Assembly (NCBI RefSeq): GCF_900129505.1
Contig: NZ_LT670818.1
Location: 4,869,001 to 4,933,000, forward strand
Reading direction: 5' to 3'
Origin: Bradyrhizobium erythrophlei
GTDB taxonomy: Bacteria; Pseudomonadota; Alphaproteobacteria; Rhizobiales; Xanthobacteraceae
Length of the DNA: 64,000 nucleotides
How positions within the stretch are numbered: the stretch's first letter is position 1; each line of letters begins with the position of its first letter. Of this stretch, positions 1 to 8,324 are shown in pieces. Under the pieces are notes generated by a model. The model was not told the origin of the DNA, searched no databases, and saw only the letters and a program-made list of their open reading frames with translations. A program made the translations under genes and the position numbers.

Positions 1-103
1 CATTTCACGTCGTCGGTCTCGATAAATTCGGCGTAATCGTGCTGCGACAGAAATGGTCGCGCGGCCAGGTCGAAGCACGGTTTTGCGCTTAGGAGTCCAC
101 GCC

Positions 104-1016
104 CTAACCAGGCCGTTGAGTCTCGAACGCCGCCAGCGCCTGCAGCAACAATTGCGGTGCTTCCTGCGCCACGCAGTGGCCGACACCGTCGAAGGTCCAC
201 TGGCTCGCGGCCGGAATCAAGGCGACGGCCCGCGCGGCCATCTCCTTGTAGATGGCCCAGGAATTTTCCGCGGTCGCGACGCGCACGGGACAGTCGATTC
301 CGGCGAGCGAAGCAAAGGGATTGCCGCGTTCGTCGCCGGCATAGACCTGCTCCATCGCCTCGAAGATCGGTCCCAGCATCGCCGCTTCGATGTCCGGCCG
401 GCACAACAGCCGCACCCGGCCGTCGGGCTGCGTCTCGAAGCCGTGCCGCACATAGGACCAGAGCGCATCCTCCGACCACGTTGCAAACGCCGGCGCCGCG
501 CGATAGCGCGTGAACGCCGCGGTGGCGCTGTCGAAATCGGGCTGGCGGCGCAGCGTTCCCTGCACATAAGGCTGCGCCCGTGTCGCTCAAGCCGGCACCG
601 TCAGCGCGAGCCGTGCGTGGATCCATGATTGTCGGCTCCATCACGAACAGGCGCGAGAAGCGCGCCGGCATGAGCCTGGCGGCGAGCAGCAGATCGGTGG
701 CGCCGGCGCTGTGTCCGACGCCGAAGACATTTTTAAGCGTGAGCGTTTCGACCACGGAGCAGACGTCCGACGCAAAATCCAGAAAATGATAACGGTCGGC
801 GGAAGGCTTGTGGCTGGCGCCGTGGCCGCGGCGGTCGATGCCATAGACATTATATCTGGAGGAAAGCTCACGCGCTATCTCGTCCCAGACCTCCGCGACG
901 AAGCCGGTGCCGTGCACCAGCAGCGCCGGCGGCTTGCCCGAAAGAGCATCACCCCATCGCGCGACCGCGATGCGGCCGCCGTCCTGTTCGACCCAGATGC
1001 GATGCCGGTCCGTCAT
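104..1016 (-). pseudogene. alpha/beta hydrolase, broken by one frameshift
   Basis: Reading from ATG at 1016, the reverse strand gives a hydrolase N-terminus with the oxyanion-hole strand LLVHGTGF, a DRRGHG turn and a nucleophile elbow GHSAG. Near 575-584 the frame changes: the first frame continues as nonsense, while another frame picks up with AQPYVQGTLRRQPDF and runs to a stop at 104, with the expected C-terminal GVGHC catalytic-His region. The combined length is about 303 residues, normal for the fold, so only one small indel separates this from an intact enzyme. The substrate cannot be inferred. It could be a true pseudogene or a base-calling error. The first frame stays open to the left edge, and I assign no gene to positions 1-103. 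Confidence 0.7.
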
Positions 1017-1058
1017 CTCAGGCGCTGCTCTCCACATTACGGACCATTTGATTTATCT

Positions 1059-1104
1059 GACGCGTTTTCTCGGCGCAAACCGGTCTCAACTCGCTCGAAA
1101 ACGC
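1059..1104. repeat. short interspersed repeat, copy 1
   Basis: This stretch (GACGCGTTTTCT ... CGCAAACCGGT ... CTCGCTCGAAAACGC) matches positions 49664-49709 at most bases, so the window itself shows it is repeated. It is a partial copy of a palindromic intergenic element that I recognise from Bradyrhizobium-type genomes. Confidence 0.6.
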
Positions 1105-1149
1105 GATCGTAAACGACCCGACGGGCAAATCAGCAAAAACCTGTCCAGC

Positions 1150-1545
1150 CCCGCCGCGAAAAATATTCTGATTTTCAGAAGACCCAAATCACTTTATATC
1201 TGCAGCCGTCCCGTCCCACTCCGAGGGGCGTTTCGCGATCGTCACGAATGCGGGTCGGGATGCGGTGGACGCTGATGTGCCTTTGACGAACGGCACCTGA
1301 GGCGGACGGCAAAATCGTGTGGTCCTGACGCCTCGACGCTGGCGTCAAGTTCTTGAGAAGCAAGCTTCTCAGGGATGACGGTGACAAGAAAGCCCGATCG
1401 CCGGGGAGAGTACGACATAAGCCGTAAACCATTGCGCGGGGAATGCCGGACGTTTCCGGTGTGACCTGACTAACGCGTGTGCGTTCTACCACTACCGTTT
1501 GCACACGCGGCTATCGGGCGCATCGGACGCCCGGCATTCCCTGCG
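1150..1545. repeat. long interspersed repeat of Bradyrhizobium type
   Basis: Non-coding block between two broken genes. Its reverse strand has an ORF-like stretch (VVERTRVSQVTPETSGIP...) that I recognise as a sequence often mis-annotated as a hypothetical protein in Bradyrhizobium and relatives. Internal inverted segments are visible: GCGCGGGGAATGCCGG near 1435 and CCCGGCATTCCCTGCGC near 1530 are near complements. It appears to be a multi-part repeat, not a gene. The boundaries are approximate. Confidence 0.6.
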
Positions 1546-1623
1546 CCCTCTGAACGGAGAGGGCGGAACGAGCAGGCAAGACTCGCGCGAAATGCGCGGC
1601 GAGATCGCGAAGGTGTGTGTTGC

Positions 1624-1696
1624 CGTCATTGCGAGCGCAGCGAAGCTTTGGCCCCACGAAGAAAGAATGGATTGCTTCGCTTCGCTCGCAATGACG
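1624..1696. repeat. REP-like inverted repeat
   Basis: The left arm 1624-1646 (CGTCATTGCGAGCGCAGCGA...) and right arm 1674-1696 (...CTTCGCTCGCAATGACG) are inverted copies with a single mismatch over 23 bases, separated by 27 bases. This is the classic arrangement of a mobile palindromic intergenic element. Confidence 0.8.
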
Positions 1697-1723
1697 ATCT
1701 CAAAGACCCGTAGCACACCTCCA

Positions 1724-1825
1724 ATGTCATCGTCCGCGAAGGCGGACGATCCAGTAGTCCAGAGAAGCCCGCGATTCAACCGAGAGGCCGCGGCGTACTG
1801 GATACCCGCCTTCGCGGGTATGACG
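1724..1825. repeat. double-hairpin intergenic repeat
   Basis: Two hairpins, CGTCCGC-GAAG-GCGGACG near 1730-1750 and TACCCGC-CTTC-GCGGGTA near 1803-1821, are flanked inside by the inverted pair ATCCAGTA / TACTGGAT. The element abuts the 3' end of the GMC oxidoreductase gene and could stop its transcription. Confidence 0.7.
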
Positions 1826-1834
1826 ACCGGTGCG

Positions 1835-3467
1835 TCACTTCCCATCCTCCAGAATCATCGCCGCACCTTTTTCCGCGATCATCGCGGTCGGGGTGTTGGT
1901 ATTGCCCGAGGTGATCGTCGGCATCACCGACGCGTCGGCGACGCGAAGGCCGGCGATGCCGTAAAAACGCAGCCGGTCGTCGACCACGGCGGAGGGATCG
2001 CTGGCGGTGCCCATCTTCGCGGTGCCGACGGGATGGAAGATCGTGGTGCCGATGTCGCCGGCGGCTTTTGCCAGCGAGGCATCGTCGTCGCCGACGGAGG
2101 GGCCGGGCAGGTATTCCTGGGGATGATACGGCTCGAGCGCCTTCTGTTTCATCAGCCGCCGCGTGGTGCGGATGGCATCGGCGGCGACCTGGCGGTCCTC
2201 GCCGGTCGACAAATAATTCGGCGCGATCGCGGGCGCCTCGGCGGGCTCAGTGGAGCGGATGCGCACGGTGCCGCGCGAGGTCGGCTGCAAATTGCAGGCG
2301 CTGACCGTGATCGCGGGGAAAACGGTGCAGGGGATCGCCGAACTTGTCGAGCGAAAGGGGTTGCACGTGGAACTGGATGTTGGCGCGCTCGCGATGGGGG
2401 TCGGAGCGGGTGAAAATCCCGAGTTGCGACGGCGCCATGGTCAGGGGCCCGCGGCGGCGGAACGCGTAGTCGAGGCCCATCAGGCCGCGCCGCACCAGCG
2501 AGTAATAGGTCTCGTTGAGGGTGCGGACACCCTCGACCTTGTAGATCGCGCGCTGCTGCAGATGGTCCTGCAGATTGCGCCCGACGCCCGGCCGGTCGAG
2601 CACGGTGTCGATGCCGAGCGGCGCCAGCCAGTCGGCGGGCCCGATGCCGGAGCGGTGCAGCACCTGGATCGATCCGATCGAGCCGGCGCACAGGATCACT
2701 TCGCCTTTGGCGCGTGCCTCCACCGGTTCGCCGCCCTGCATGAAAACCACCCCGACGGCGCGGCCGTCCTCGACGATCAGGCGGTCGACCAGCACGTTTT
2801 TTTCCAGCCGCAGATTAGGGCGGCTGAGGGCGGGCTTGAGGAAACCGCGCGCCGACGACCAGCGGCGGCCGCGCTTCTGGTTGACGTGGAAATAGCCTGT
2901 CCCCTCGTTGTCGCCGGTGTTGAAATCCGCAATGCGCCGGATCCCCATCTGTTCGGCGGCGTCGCCGACCGCATCCAGGATCGCCCAGGACAGCCGCGCC
3001 GCCTCGATCCGCCAGCCGCCGCCCGTGCCGTGGTGGGCGCTTTCCCCGAGAAAATGATCCTCAAGTCGCCGGAACGCGGGCAGCACGTCGTCATAGCCCC
3101 AGCCCGTAAGCCCAAGCTGGCGCCAGTGGTCGTAGTCCGCGGCTTGTCCCCGCATCGAGATCATGGCGTTGATGGCCGAGGAGCCGCCGATCACCTTGCC
3201 ACGGGGATAGGCCAGCGAGCGGCCGTTGAGGCCAGCTTCCGGCTCGGTCCGGAACATCCAGTCCGAGCGGGGATTGCCGATGGCGAAGAGGTAGCCGACC
3301 GGGATGTGAAACCAGATCCAGTTGTCGTCGCCGCCGGCCTCCAGGATCAGCACGCGGTTTTTGGGGTCGGCCGACAGCCGGTTGGCGACGATGCAGCCGG
3401 CGGTGCCCGCGCCAACGACGATATAGTCGAAATCACCCTCGAGCCGTCTTGCAAGCCGTTTTGGCAT
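1835..3467 (-). pseudogene. GMC family oxidoreductase (choline dehydrogenase-like), frameshifted
   Basis: FAD-dependent alcohol or choline dehydrogenase family. The N-terminal part shows the dinucleotide fold GAGTAG, GMC signature 1 (GGSSAINAMISMRGQ) and signature 2 (GSIGSIQVLHRSGIG). The C-terminal part, in another frame from about 2290, shows the catalytic HPVGTAKMG and SGNTNTPT segments. The switch lies near 2310-2320, where CCCC on the coding strand appears to have one extra C; removing it joins DPLH.FP to AITVSACNLQPTS. The start is set at 3467 (MPKRL), just before the FAD-binding strand. Joined length is about 543 residues, normal for the family. A sequencing error is as likely as true decay. 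The substrate is unknown. Confidence 0.8.
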
Positions 3468-3580
3468 TTTCTCGGTTGCCGCCCCTAAGTGCCGGTAATT
3501 ACGACCGTCATGCCCCGCTTCAAGCCGGCCATCCACAGCTTTCTTGACTTAATCAGTCAGACCTGGACGGCCGGCGCAAG

Positions 3581-3623
3581 CGTTCGGGGACATGGCCGAC
3601 ATCCGTTCGGGGACATGGCTGAC
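3581..3623. repeat. tandem 20-bp unit, possible insertion-sequence end remnant
   Basis: CGTTCGGGGACATGGCYGAC occurs at 3581-3600 and again at 3604-3623, 19 of 20 bases identical. Paired motifs of this kind resemble ends of IS481-like elements, but no transposase is nearby, so it could be a solo end or a regulatory repeat upstream of the amidohydrolase gene. Confidence 0.5.
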
Positions 3624-3713
3624 ACATGGCTGGCCCCTTGGCCGGGGTGTTGGGTGGATCACGGACGCGTGCTAGAGATGACAAGAGCTTGCAACCATAA
3701 CCGAGAATTCCCA

Positions 3714-4886
3714 ATGCCCATCGTCAACCGCGTCGCCGATCTGCAACCCGATATCCAGGCCTGGCGCCGGGATATCCACCAGCACCCCGAGCTGCTGTAT
3801 GACGTGCACCGCACCGCGGCTTTCGTGGCGGAGCGCCTGCGGGAATTCGGCTGCGACGAGGTTGCCACCGGCCTCGGCCGCACCGGCGTCGTCGGGGTCA
3901 TCAAGGGCCGCAAGCCGGCCAATGGCGGCGGCGTCAAGGTGATCGGGCTTCGCGCCGACATGGATGCGCTGCCGGTCGAGGAGGAGACGAACCTTCCTTA
4001 CGCCTCCAGGACGCCGGGCAAGATGCACGCCTGCGGCCATGACGGGCATACCGCGATGCTGCTGGGCGCGGCCCGCTATCTCGCGGAGACCCGGAATTTC
4101 GCCGGCGACGCGGTCGTGATCTTCCAGCCCGCCGAGGAGGGCGGCGCCGGAGCCGCAGCGATGATCAAGGACGGGCTGATGGAACGCTTCGCCATCGACC
4201 AGGTCTACGGCATGCATAACGGCCCGGGCATTCCGGTCGGCTCGTTCGCGATTCGCACCGGCCCGATCATGGCGGCGACGGACGCGATCGATATCAGGAT
4301 CGAAGGGCTTGGCGGCCACGCCGCGCGCCCGCACAAATGCATCGATTCCGTGCTGGTCGGCGCGCAGTTGATCACCGCATTGCAGTCGATTGTGTCGCGC
4401 AGCGTCGATCCCCTGGACTCCGCCGTCATCTCGATGTGCGAGTTCCATGCCGGCAATGCCCGCAACGTCATTCCGCAGACGGCGGAACTCAAGGGCACGG
4501 TGCGCACCCTGACGGAGGAAGTGCGCTCGCTGGTCGAGAAACGCGTGCATGAGGTCGTTGCCGGTGTGGCGCAGATCACCGGCGCCAAGATCGATCTGGT
4601 CTACGAACGCGGTTATCCCGTGACGGTCAATCATGCCTCGCAGACCGATCTCGCAACCGAGGTGGCCAAGGAGATCGCGGGCGAAGGCAACGTTCACGAG
4701 ACCCCGCCCTTGATGGGAGCGGAGGATTTCGCCTACATGCTGGAGGCGCGGCCGGGCGCCTTTATTTTCTGCGGCAACGGCGACAGCGCCGGGCTGCATC
4801 ACCCCGCCTACAATTTCAACGACGAGGCGATCGTTTACGGCACCTCGTACTGGATCAAGCTGGTCGAGAACACGCTGGCGGCGTGA
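3714..4886 (+). CDS. M20 family amidohydrolase (hippurate hydrolase/aminoacylase type)
   Basis: Zinc-dependent amidohydrolase, 390 residues, that hydrolyses N-acyl amino acids such as hippurate. The M20 pattern is present: RADMDALPVEE, the metal-binding MHACGHDGHTA, the catalytic/ligand FQPAEEGGAGA and a C-terminal MGAEDFAYMLE. The start is placed at ATG 3714 (MPIVNRVADLQPDIQ), which matches the family N-terminus; the longer upstream frame reads through the tandem repeat. No export signal, so cytoplasmic. It stands alone, converges on the phosphate transporter gene and is followed by a shared hairpin terminator. The exact substrate is not known. Confidence 0.88.
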   Translation: MPIVNRVADLQPDIQAWRRDIHQHPELLYDVHRTAAFVAERLREFGCDEVATGLGRTGVVGVIKGRKPANGGGVKVIGLRADMDALPVEEETNLPYASRTPGKMHACGHDGHTAMLLGAARYLAETRNFAGDAVVIFQPAEEGGAGAAAMIKDGLMERFAIDQVYGMHNGPGIPVGSFAIRTGPIMAATDAIDIRIEGLGGHAARPHKCIDSVLVGAQLITALQSIVSRSVDPLDSAVISMCEFHAGNARNVIPQTAELKGTVRTLTEEVRSLVEKRVHEVVAGVAQITGAKIDLVYERGYPVTVNHASQTDLATEVAKEIAGEGNVHETPPLMGAEDFAYMLEARPGAFIFCGNGDSAGLHHPAYNFNDEAIVYGTSYWIKLVENTLAA

Positions 4887-4912
4887 GGCCGCTGCGGGCT
4901 TCCGGCAAACAA

Positions 4913-4941
4913 AAGGGCCCGCGCCGATGGCGCGGGCCCTT
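4913..4941. terminator. hairpin terminator between convergent genes
   Basis: Perfect 13-bp stem AAGGGCCCGCGCC-GAT-GGCGCGGGCCCTT. Read on the reverse strand it is followed by TTTGTTTG, so it best fits a rho-independent terminator of the phosphate transporter gene. It may also act for the amidohydrolase. Confidence 0.8.
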
Positions 4942-4965
4942 CGATCTTGCTGCGGCTGAACAGTT

Positions 4966-6588
4966 TCAGAGCAGATTGAAGAACAGGAAGTACAGGCCGC
5001 CCGAGATCATCATCGCGACCGGCAAGGTCAGCACCCAGGCCAGCGCGATGTTGCGGATGGTCGACCATTGCAGGCCGGACCCGTTGGCCGCCATGGTGCC
5101 GGCGATGCCGGACGACAGCACATGGGTGGTCGACACCGGCAGTCCGTAGCCGTCGGCGGCCGCGATCGTCGCCGCCGCGGTGATTTCGGCGCAGGCGCCC
5201 TGCGCGTAGGTCAAATGGGTCTTGCCGATCTTCTCGCCGACGGTCACCACGATCCGCTTCCAGCCGACCATGGTGCCGAGACCGAGCGCGATGGCAACCG
5301 CAATCTTCACCCAGCCCGGGATAAATTTTGTCGCGCTGTCGAGCGAGCCCTTGTAGTTGTTGAGGGTGGCAACCTCATCGGCGTTGAGTTCGCTTTCCTT
5401 GTCCTTCATCAGGAAGCGAATGGCCTCCGATACCAGATACATGTCGTTGCGGGTGTTGCCGACGGCGTCCGCCGGGAATTTCGCCAGCGATCCATATTGG
5501 GTGACCTGGGTGCTGATGTCGCGCACCAGCACCGCCAGCGACGGGTAGGTTCCCCCATCGATCTGGTGTTGGGCGACGTAGTTCGTCACCGCCGGCCGGG
5601 GATTGCCGAGCACGTTGTAGCCCGCGGCCTTCCTCTCGATGACGTTGCTCGCCGCCGCCGAATTCACGACGAACTGCCGGATTTGGCTGTCGGGCAGGGC
5701 GCGGTTGAGCGCATAGGCGGTCGGCACCGTGCCGATGAGGATCAGCATGATCAGGCCCATGCCCTTTTGACCGTCGTTCGAGCCGTGGAAGAAGCTGACC
5801 AGGGTGCAGGTGAGGATCAGGATGCCGCGGATCCACCACGGCGGCGGCTGGTCGCCCTTCGGCTCGGCGAACAGCGCCGGCGCCGCTTTCAGCATGATCG
5901 TCTTGACGACGAAGAGCAGGCCCGCCGCCAGCGCAAAGCCGAACAAAGGCGACAGCAGCAGGGCTTTTCCGATATTGGCCGCCTGCGACCAGTCGACGCC
6001 GGAAGTGCCGTCGCGGCCGCGCAGCAAGGCGTTGGTGATGCCGACGCCGATGATGGAACCGATCAAGGTGTGCGAGCTGGAGGCGGGCAGGCCGAAATAC
6101 CAGGTGCCCACGTTCCAGATGATGGCCGCGATCAGCAGCGCGAACACCATGGCAAAGCCGGCGCCGCTGCCGACCTGGAGGATCAACTCGACCGGCAGCA
6201 GCGACACGATGCCGAAGGCGACCGCGCCGCTCGACAGCAGCACGCCGAACAGATTGAACATGCCGGACCACACCACAGCAATATGAGCGGGCAGCGAGCG
6301 CGTATAGATCACGGTCGCAACCGCGTTGGCGGTGTCGTGGAAGCCGTTGACGAATTCGAAGCCGAGCGCGATCAGCAGCGCGACGAACAGCAGGAGGTAC
6401 GGCAGATAGGTCGTGACCTTGGTGCCGGTCGCGTCGACGTCGATGTAGATGCTGTAGGCGACGAACAGCAGCGCGGCCGCCACCACTCCCATGTAGATGA
6501 CACCCGTCAGCGGATGAAAGCCGCCGTCGAGGTTCGGTCCCTTCCGCAGGGCCGGCTCGATCGAACCCGGTAAGGCAATGTCGCTCAT
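4966..6588 (-). CDS. pit: inorganic phosphate transporter, PiT family
   Basis: Low-affinity phosphate (metal-phosphate/H+ or Na+) symporter of the inner membrane, 540 residues. The two PiT signature regions are visible: GFEFVNGFHDTANAVATVIYTR in the N-terminal half and the C-terminal region with VSTTHVLSSGIAGTMAANG. Many hydrophobic segments alternate with a long hydrophilic loop (about residues 290-420), as in bacterial PitA-like proteins. ATG at 6588 is preceded by AGGGGATATCAC, a strong ribosome site. No phoU-like gene is adjacent. The family is certain; the coupling ion is not visible. Confidence 0.93.
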   Translation of the reverse strand: MSDIALPGSIEPALRKGPNLDGGFHPLTGVIYMGVVAAALLFVAYSIYIDVDATGTKVTTYLPYLLLFVALLIALGFEFVNGFHDTANAVATVIYTRSLPAHIAVVWSGMFNLFGVLLSSGAVAFGIVSLLPVELILQVGSGAGFAMVFALLIAAIIWNVGTWYFGLPASSSHTLIGSIIGVGITNALLRGRDGTSGVDWSQAANIGKALLLSPLFGFALAAGLLFVVKTIMLKAAPALFAEPKGDQPPPWWIRGILILTCTLVSFFHGSNDGQKGMGLIMLILIGTVPTAYALNRALPDSQIRQFVVNSAAASNVIERKAAGYNVLGNPRPAVTNYVAQHQIDGGTYPSLAVLVRDISTQVTQYGSLAKFPADAVGNTRNDMYLVSEAIRFLMKDKESELNADEVATLNNYKGSLDSATKFIPGWVKIAVAIALGLGTMVGWKRIVVTVGEKIGKTHLTYAQGACAEITAAATIAAADGYGLPVSTTHVLSSGIAGTMAANGSGLQWSTIRNIALAWVLTLPVAMMISGGLYFLFFNLL

Positions 6589-6726
6589 GTGATATCCCCT
6601 TGGCTCCCAATGCGCGGGATTTTAGCGCGGAGCATGTGACGCCAGCGTGAAAAGCGCTGGGGCAAGGCTGCCCTTGAACAGCGAATTTTTCGGCGGCGCG
6701 ATCGGCTTTGCTTTTGATATCCCTTG

Positions 6727-6751
6727 GGAACATTGCCCATCAGGGGACGTT
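6727..6751 (+). promoter_or_regulatory. EcfG-type general stress promoter
   Basis: GGAAC at 6727-6731, a 16-base spacer and CGTT at 6748-6751 form an exact match to the GGAAC-N16/17-CGTT consensus of the alphaproteobacterial general stress sigma factor EcfG. It lies 44 bases before the DUF892 start codon. Confidence 0.8.
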
Positions 6752-6795
6752 GGAGAGGCGGGAAACGTCCCACCAATCACCCAATGGAGCGCGCC

Positions 6796-7293
6796 ATGAC
6801 CGCGAAAGACAAGAACCTCAACGACCTGTTCCTCGATACGCTGAAGGACATCTATTTCGCCGAAAAGCAGATTTTGAAGGCGCTGCCGAAGATGGCAAAG
6901 GCCGCCAGCTCCGACAAGTTGCGTGCGGCGTTCGAAAAGCATCACGGCGAGACCGAGGGCCAGGTCGAGCGCCTCGAACAGATTTTCGAATTGATCGACA
7001 AGCCGGCGCGTAGCAAGACCTGCGACGCGATCCAGGGCATCCTCGATGAGGGCAAGGAGATCATGGAGGAGTACAAGGGCTCCGAGGCGCTCGACGCCGG
7101 CATGCTGGCCGCCGCCCAGGCCGTCGAACACTACGAAATCTCCCGCTACGGCACCCTCAAGCAGTGGGCGCAGCAGCTCGGCATGAAGGATGCGGTCCGG
7201 CTGCTGGATCAGACGTTGCAGGAAGAAAAGAAGACCGACGAAAGCCTGACCTCGCTGGCGGAAGCGGCCGTCAACCTCGCCGCGGCGGCCTAA
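6796..7293 (+). CDS. ferritin-like DUF892 (YciE/YciF family) protein
   Basis: 165-residue protein of the DUF892/YciE-YciF ferritin-like family, predicted four-helix bundle with the typical opening LNDLFLDTLKDIYFAEKQILKALPKMAKAA and later QAVEHYEISRYGTL. Family members are stress-linked and may bind a di-iron centre; the biochemical role is not established. ATG 6796 is chosen because GGAG sits 6 bases ahead; 6784 is an alternative start. It is monocistronic, with an EcfG-type promoter directly upstream, so induction by osmotic, oxidative or starvation stress is inferred. Confidence 0.88.
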   Translation: MTAKDKNLNDLFLDTLKDIYFAEKQILKALPKMAKAASSDKLRAAFEKHHGETEGQVERLEQIFELIDKPARSKTCDAIQGILDEGKEIMEEYKGSEALDAGMLAAAQAVEHYEISRYGTLKQWAQQLGMKDAVRLLDQTLQEEKKTDESLTSLAEAAVNLAAAA

Positions 7294-7303
7294 CCGACAA
7301 GAG

Positions 7304-7350
7304 CGGCGCGCTGCGCGGTATCCGGGGCCAGTCAACCACGCAGCGCGCCG
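7304..7350 (+). terminator. possible terminator hairpin after DUF892 gene
   Basis: CGGCGCGCTGCG (7304-7315) and CGCAGCGCGCCG (7339-7350) form a perfect 12-bp inverted repeat with a 23-base loop. The T-rich tail is weak (ACCCTTTG). Confidence 0.4.
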
Positions 7351-7471
7351 ACCCTTTGTGCGGGGTCATCGCATTGTTTTCAATTAAAGGTTGCGGGTGC
7401 GGATGTCAATTTTTTGTGCCGACGGTTCAGCATGAATTGTGCGCAGATTTTCATGCATTGTGTACAAGTCC

Positions 7472-8095
7472 TTACGCCGCGCGCGCCGATTTGCGCAGCA
7501 GTTCCGCGGCGATCTTCAGATCGGTGACAAACCGTTCGTATTCCCGCGCCTTGGCGTCTTCATCCGGCAGCCGCAGCAGATAGGACGGATGCACCGTCAC
7601 CAGCGCCTTGATCCCCTCGTCGAGATCGATCAGGCGGCCGCGATTCCTGTTGATCGGGGTGATCTTGCCGAACACGCTTTGCGCTGCGGTAGCGCCCATC
7701 GCCACCACCAGTTCGGGTTTGATCGAAGCCAATTCGCGTTCGTACCATGGCCGGCACGCCTTGATCTCCGGGGTGGTCGGTTTCTGGTGCAGGCGGAATT
7801 TCCCGCGGGGCAGGAATTTGAAATGTTTGACCGCGTTGGTGACGTAGGTCTTGTTGCGGTCGATGCCGGCTTCTTCCAGCGCGCGGTCGAGCATTTGTCC
7901 CGCCGGTCCCACGAAAGGTTTGCCGGCAAGGTCTTCCTTGTCGCCGGGCTGTTCGCCGACCAGCATCAGGCCCGCATGTGGCGGGCCTTCGCCGAACACG
8001 GTTTGCGTTGCGTCTTTCCAGAGAGGGCAGGCGCGACAGTCGGCGGCCTCCTCGCGCAGGGTCTTGAGGCTTTGGGATGCAATCGCCATGGGCAT
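7472..8095 (-). CDS. udgX: uracil-DNA glycosylase of the UdgX type
   Basis: 207-residue Fe-S uracil-DNA glycosylase superfamily protein. Visible features are Cys20 and Cys23 in CRAC, motif A VGEQPG (residues 46-51), FVGPAG, NAVKHFKF, then the insertion GKFRLHQKP and Cys114 in ACRPW, with VTVHPSYLLR near the end. The RLH of the insertion corresponds to the KRRIH loop of UdgX, whose His forms a covalent bond with the abasic site after uracil removal; here it is His103. The start is 8095 (MPMAIAS) because the family begins there; an upstream start at 8197 would add 34 unusual residues. It diverges from imuA-imuB-dnaE2, with a LexA box between them, so a DNA-damage role fits. Confidence 0.85.
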   Translation of the reverse strand: MPMAIASQSLKTLREEAADCRACPLWKDATQTVFGEGPPHAGLMLVGEQPGDKEDLAGKPFVGPAGQMLDRALEEAGIDRNKTYVTNAVKHFKFLPRGKFRLHQKPTTPEIKACRPWYERELASIKPELVVAMGATAAQSVFGKITPINRNRGRLIDLDEGIKALVTVHPSYLLRLPDEDAKAREYERFVTDLKIAAELLRKSARAA

Positions 8096-8244
8096 TTTCC
8101 GCTTGCTGTGGAGAACATTGTTGCGGCAGGCCGGGCTCAATGCGGGCAGGGCGCTTCGGGTTCCCCAGATCCCATTGGGATTGCTCAGGAAAAACATAAG
8201 TGCCGAACCCGATTGACTCCTCCCGCCATGTTAGCTTTATATTA

Positions 8245-8259
8245 GAACATATCATGAAC
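8245..8259. promoter_or_regulatory. LexA (SOS) box
   Basis: GAAC-ATATCAT-GAAC is an exact match to the alphaproteobacterial LexA operator GAAC-N7-GAAC. It sits 65 bases before imuA and about 150 bases before udgX on the other strand, in a locally AT-rich stretch suited to a promoter. Confidence 0.85.
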
Positions 8260-8324
8260 AAGAGGGCCAGTCACGAGTTCATCAGAAGAGCCAGTGACGG
8301 CCACCATCTCTTGAGGAGCGGCGC

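Noticed and set aside
1175..1504. 109-codon reverse ORF in the repeat block
   Set aside because: I recognise this as a dispersed repeat often mis-called as a hypothetical protein.
1499..2413. 304-codon forward ORF crossing repeats and the GMC gene
   Set aside because: Spans two interspersed repeats and the antisense of a real gene; no motif.
2250..3488. Long forward-strand ORF opposite the GMC oxidoreductase
   Set aside because: It is a mirror of the real gene in high-GC DNA: no family motif, and the reverse strand carries complete GMC signatures.
5068..6573. 500-codon forward ORF opposite the phosphate transporter
   Set aside because: Very Arg/Gly/Asp-rich shadow translation; the reverse strand has PiT signatures and a good ribosome site.
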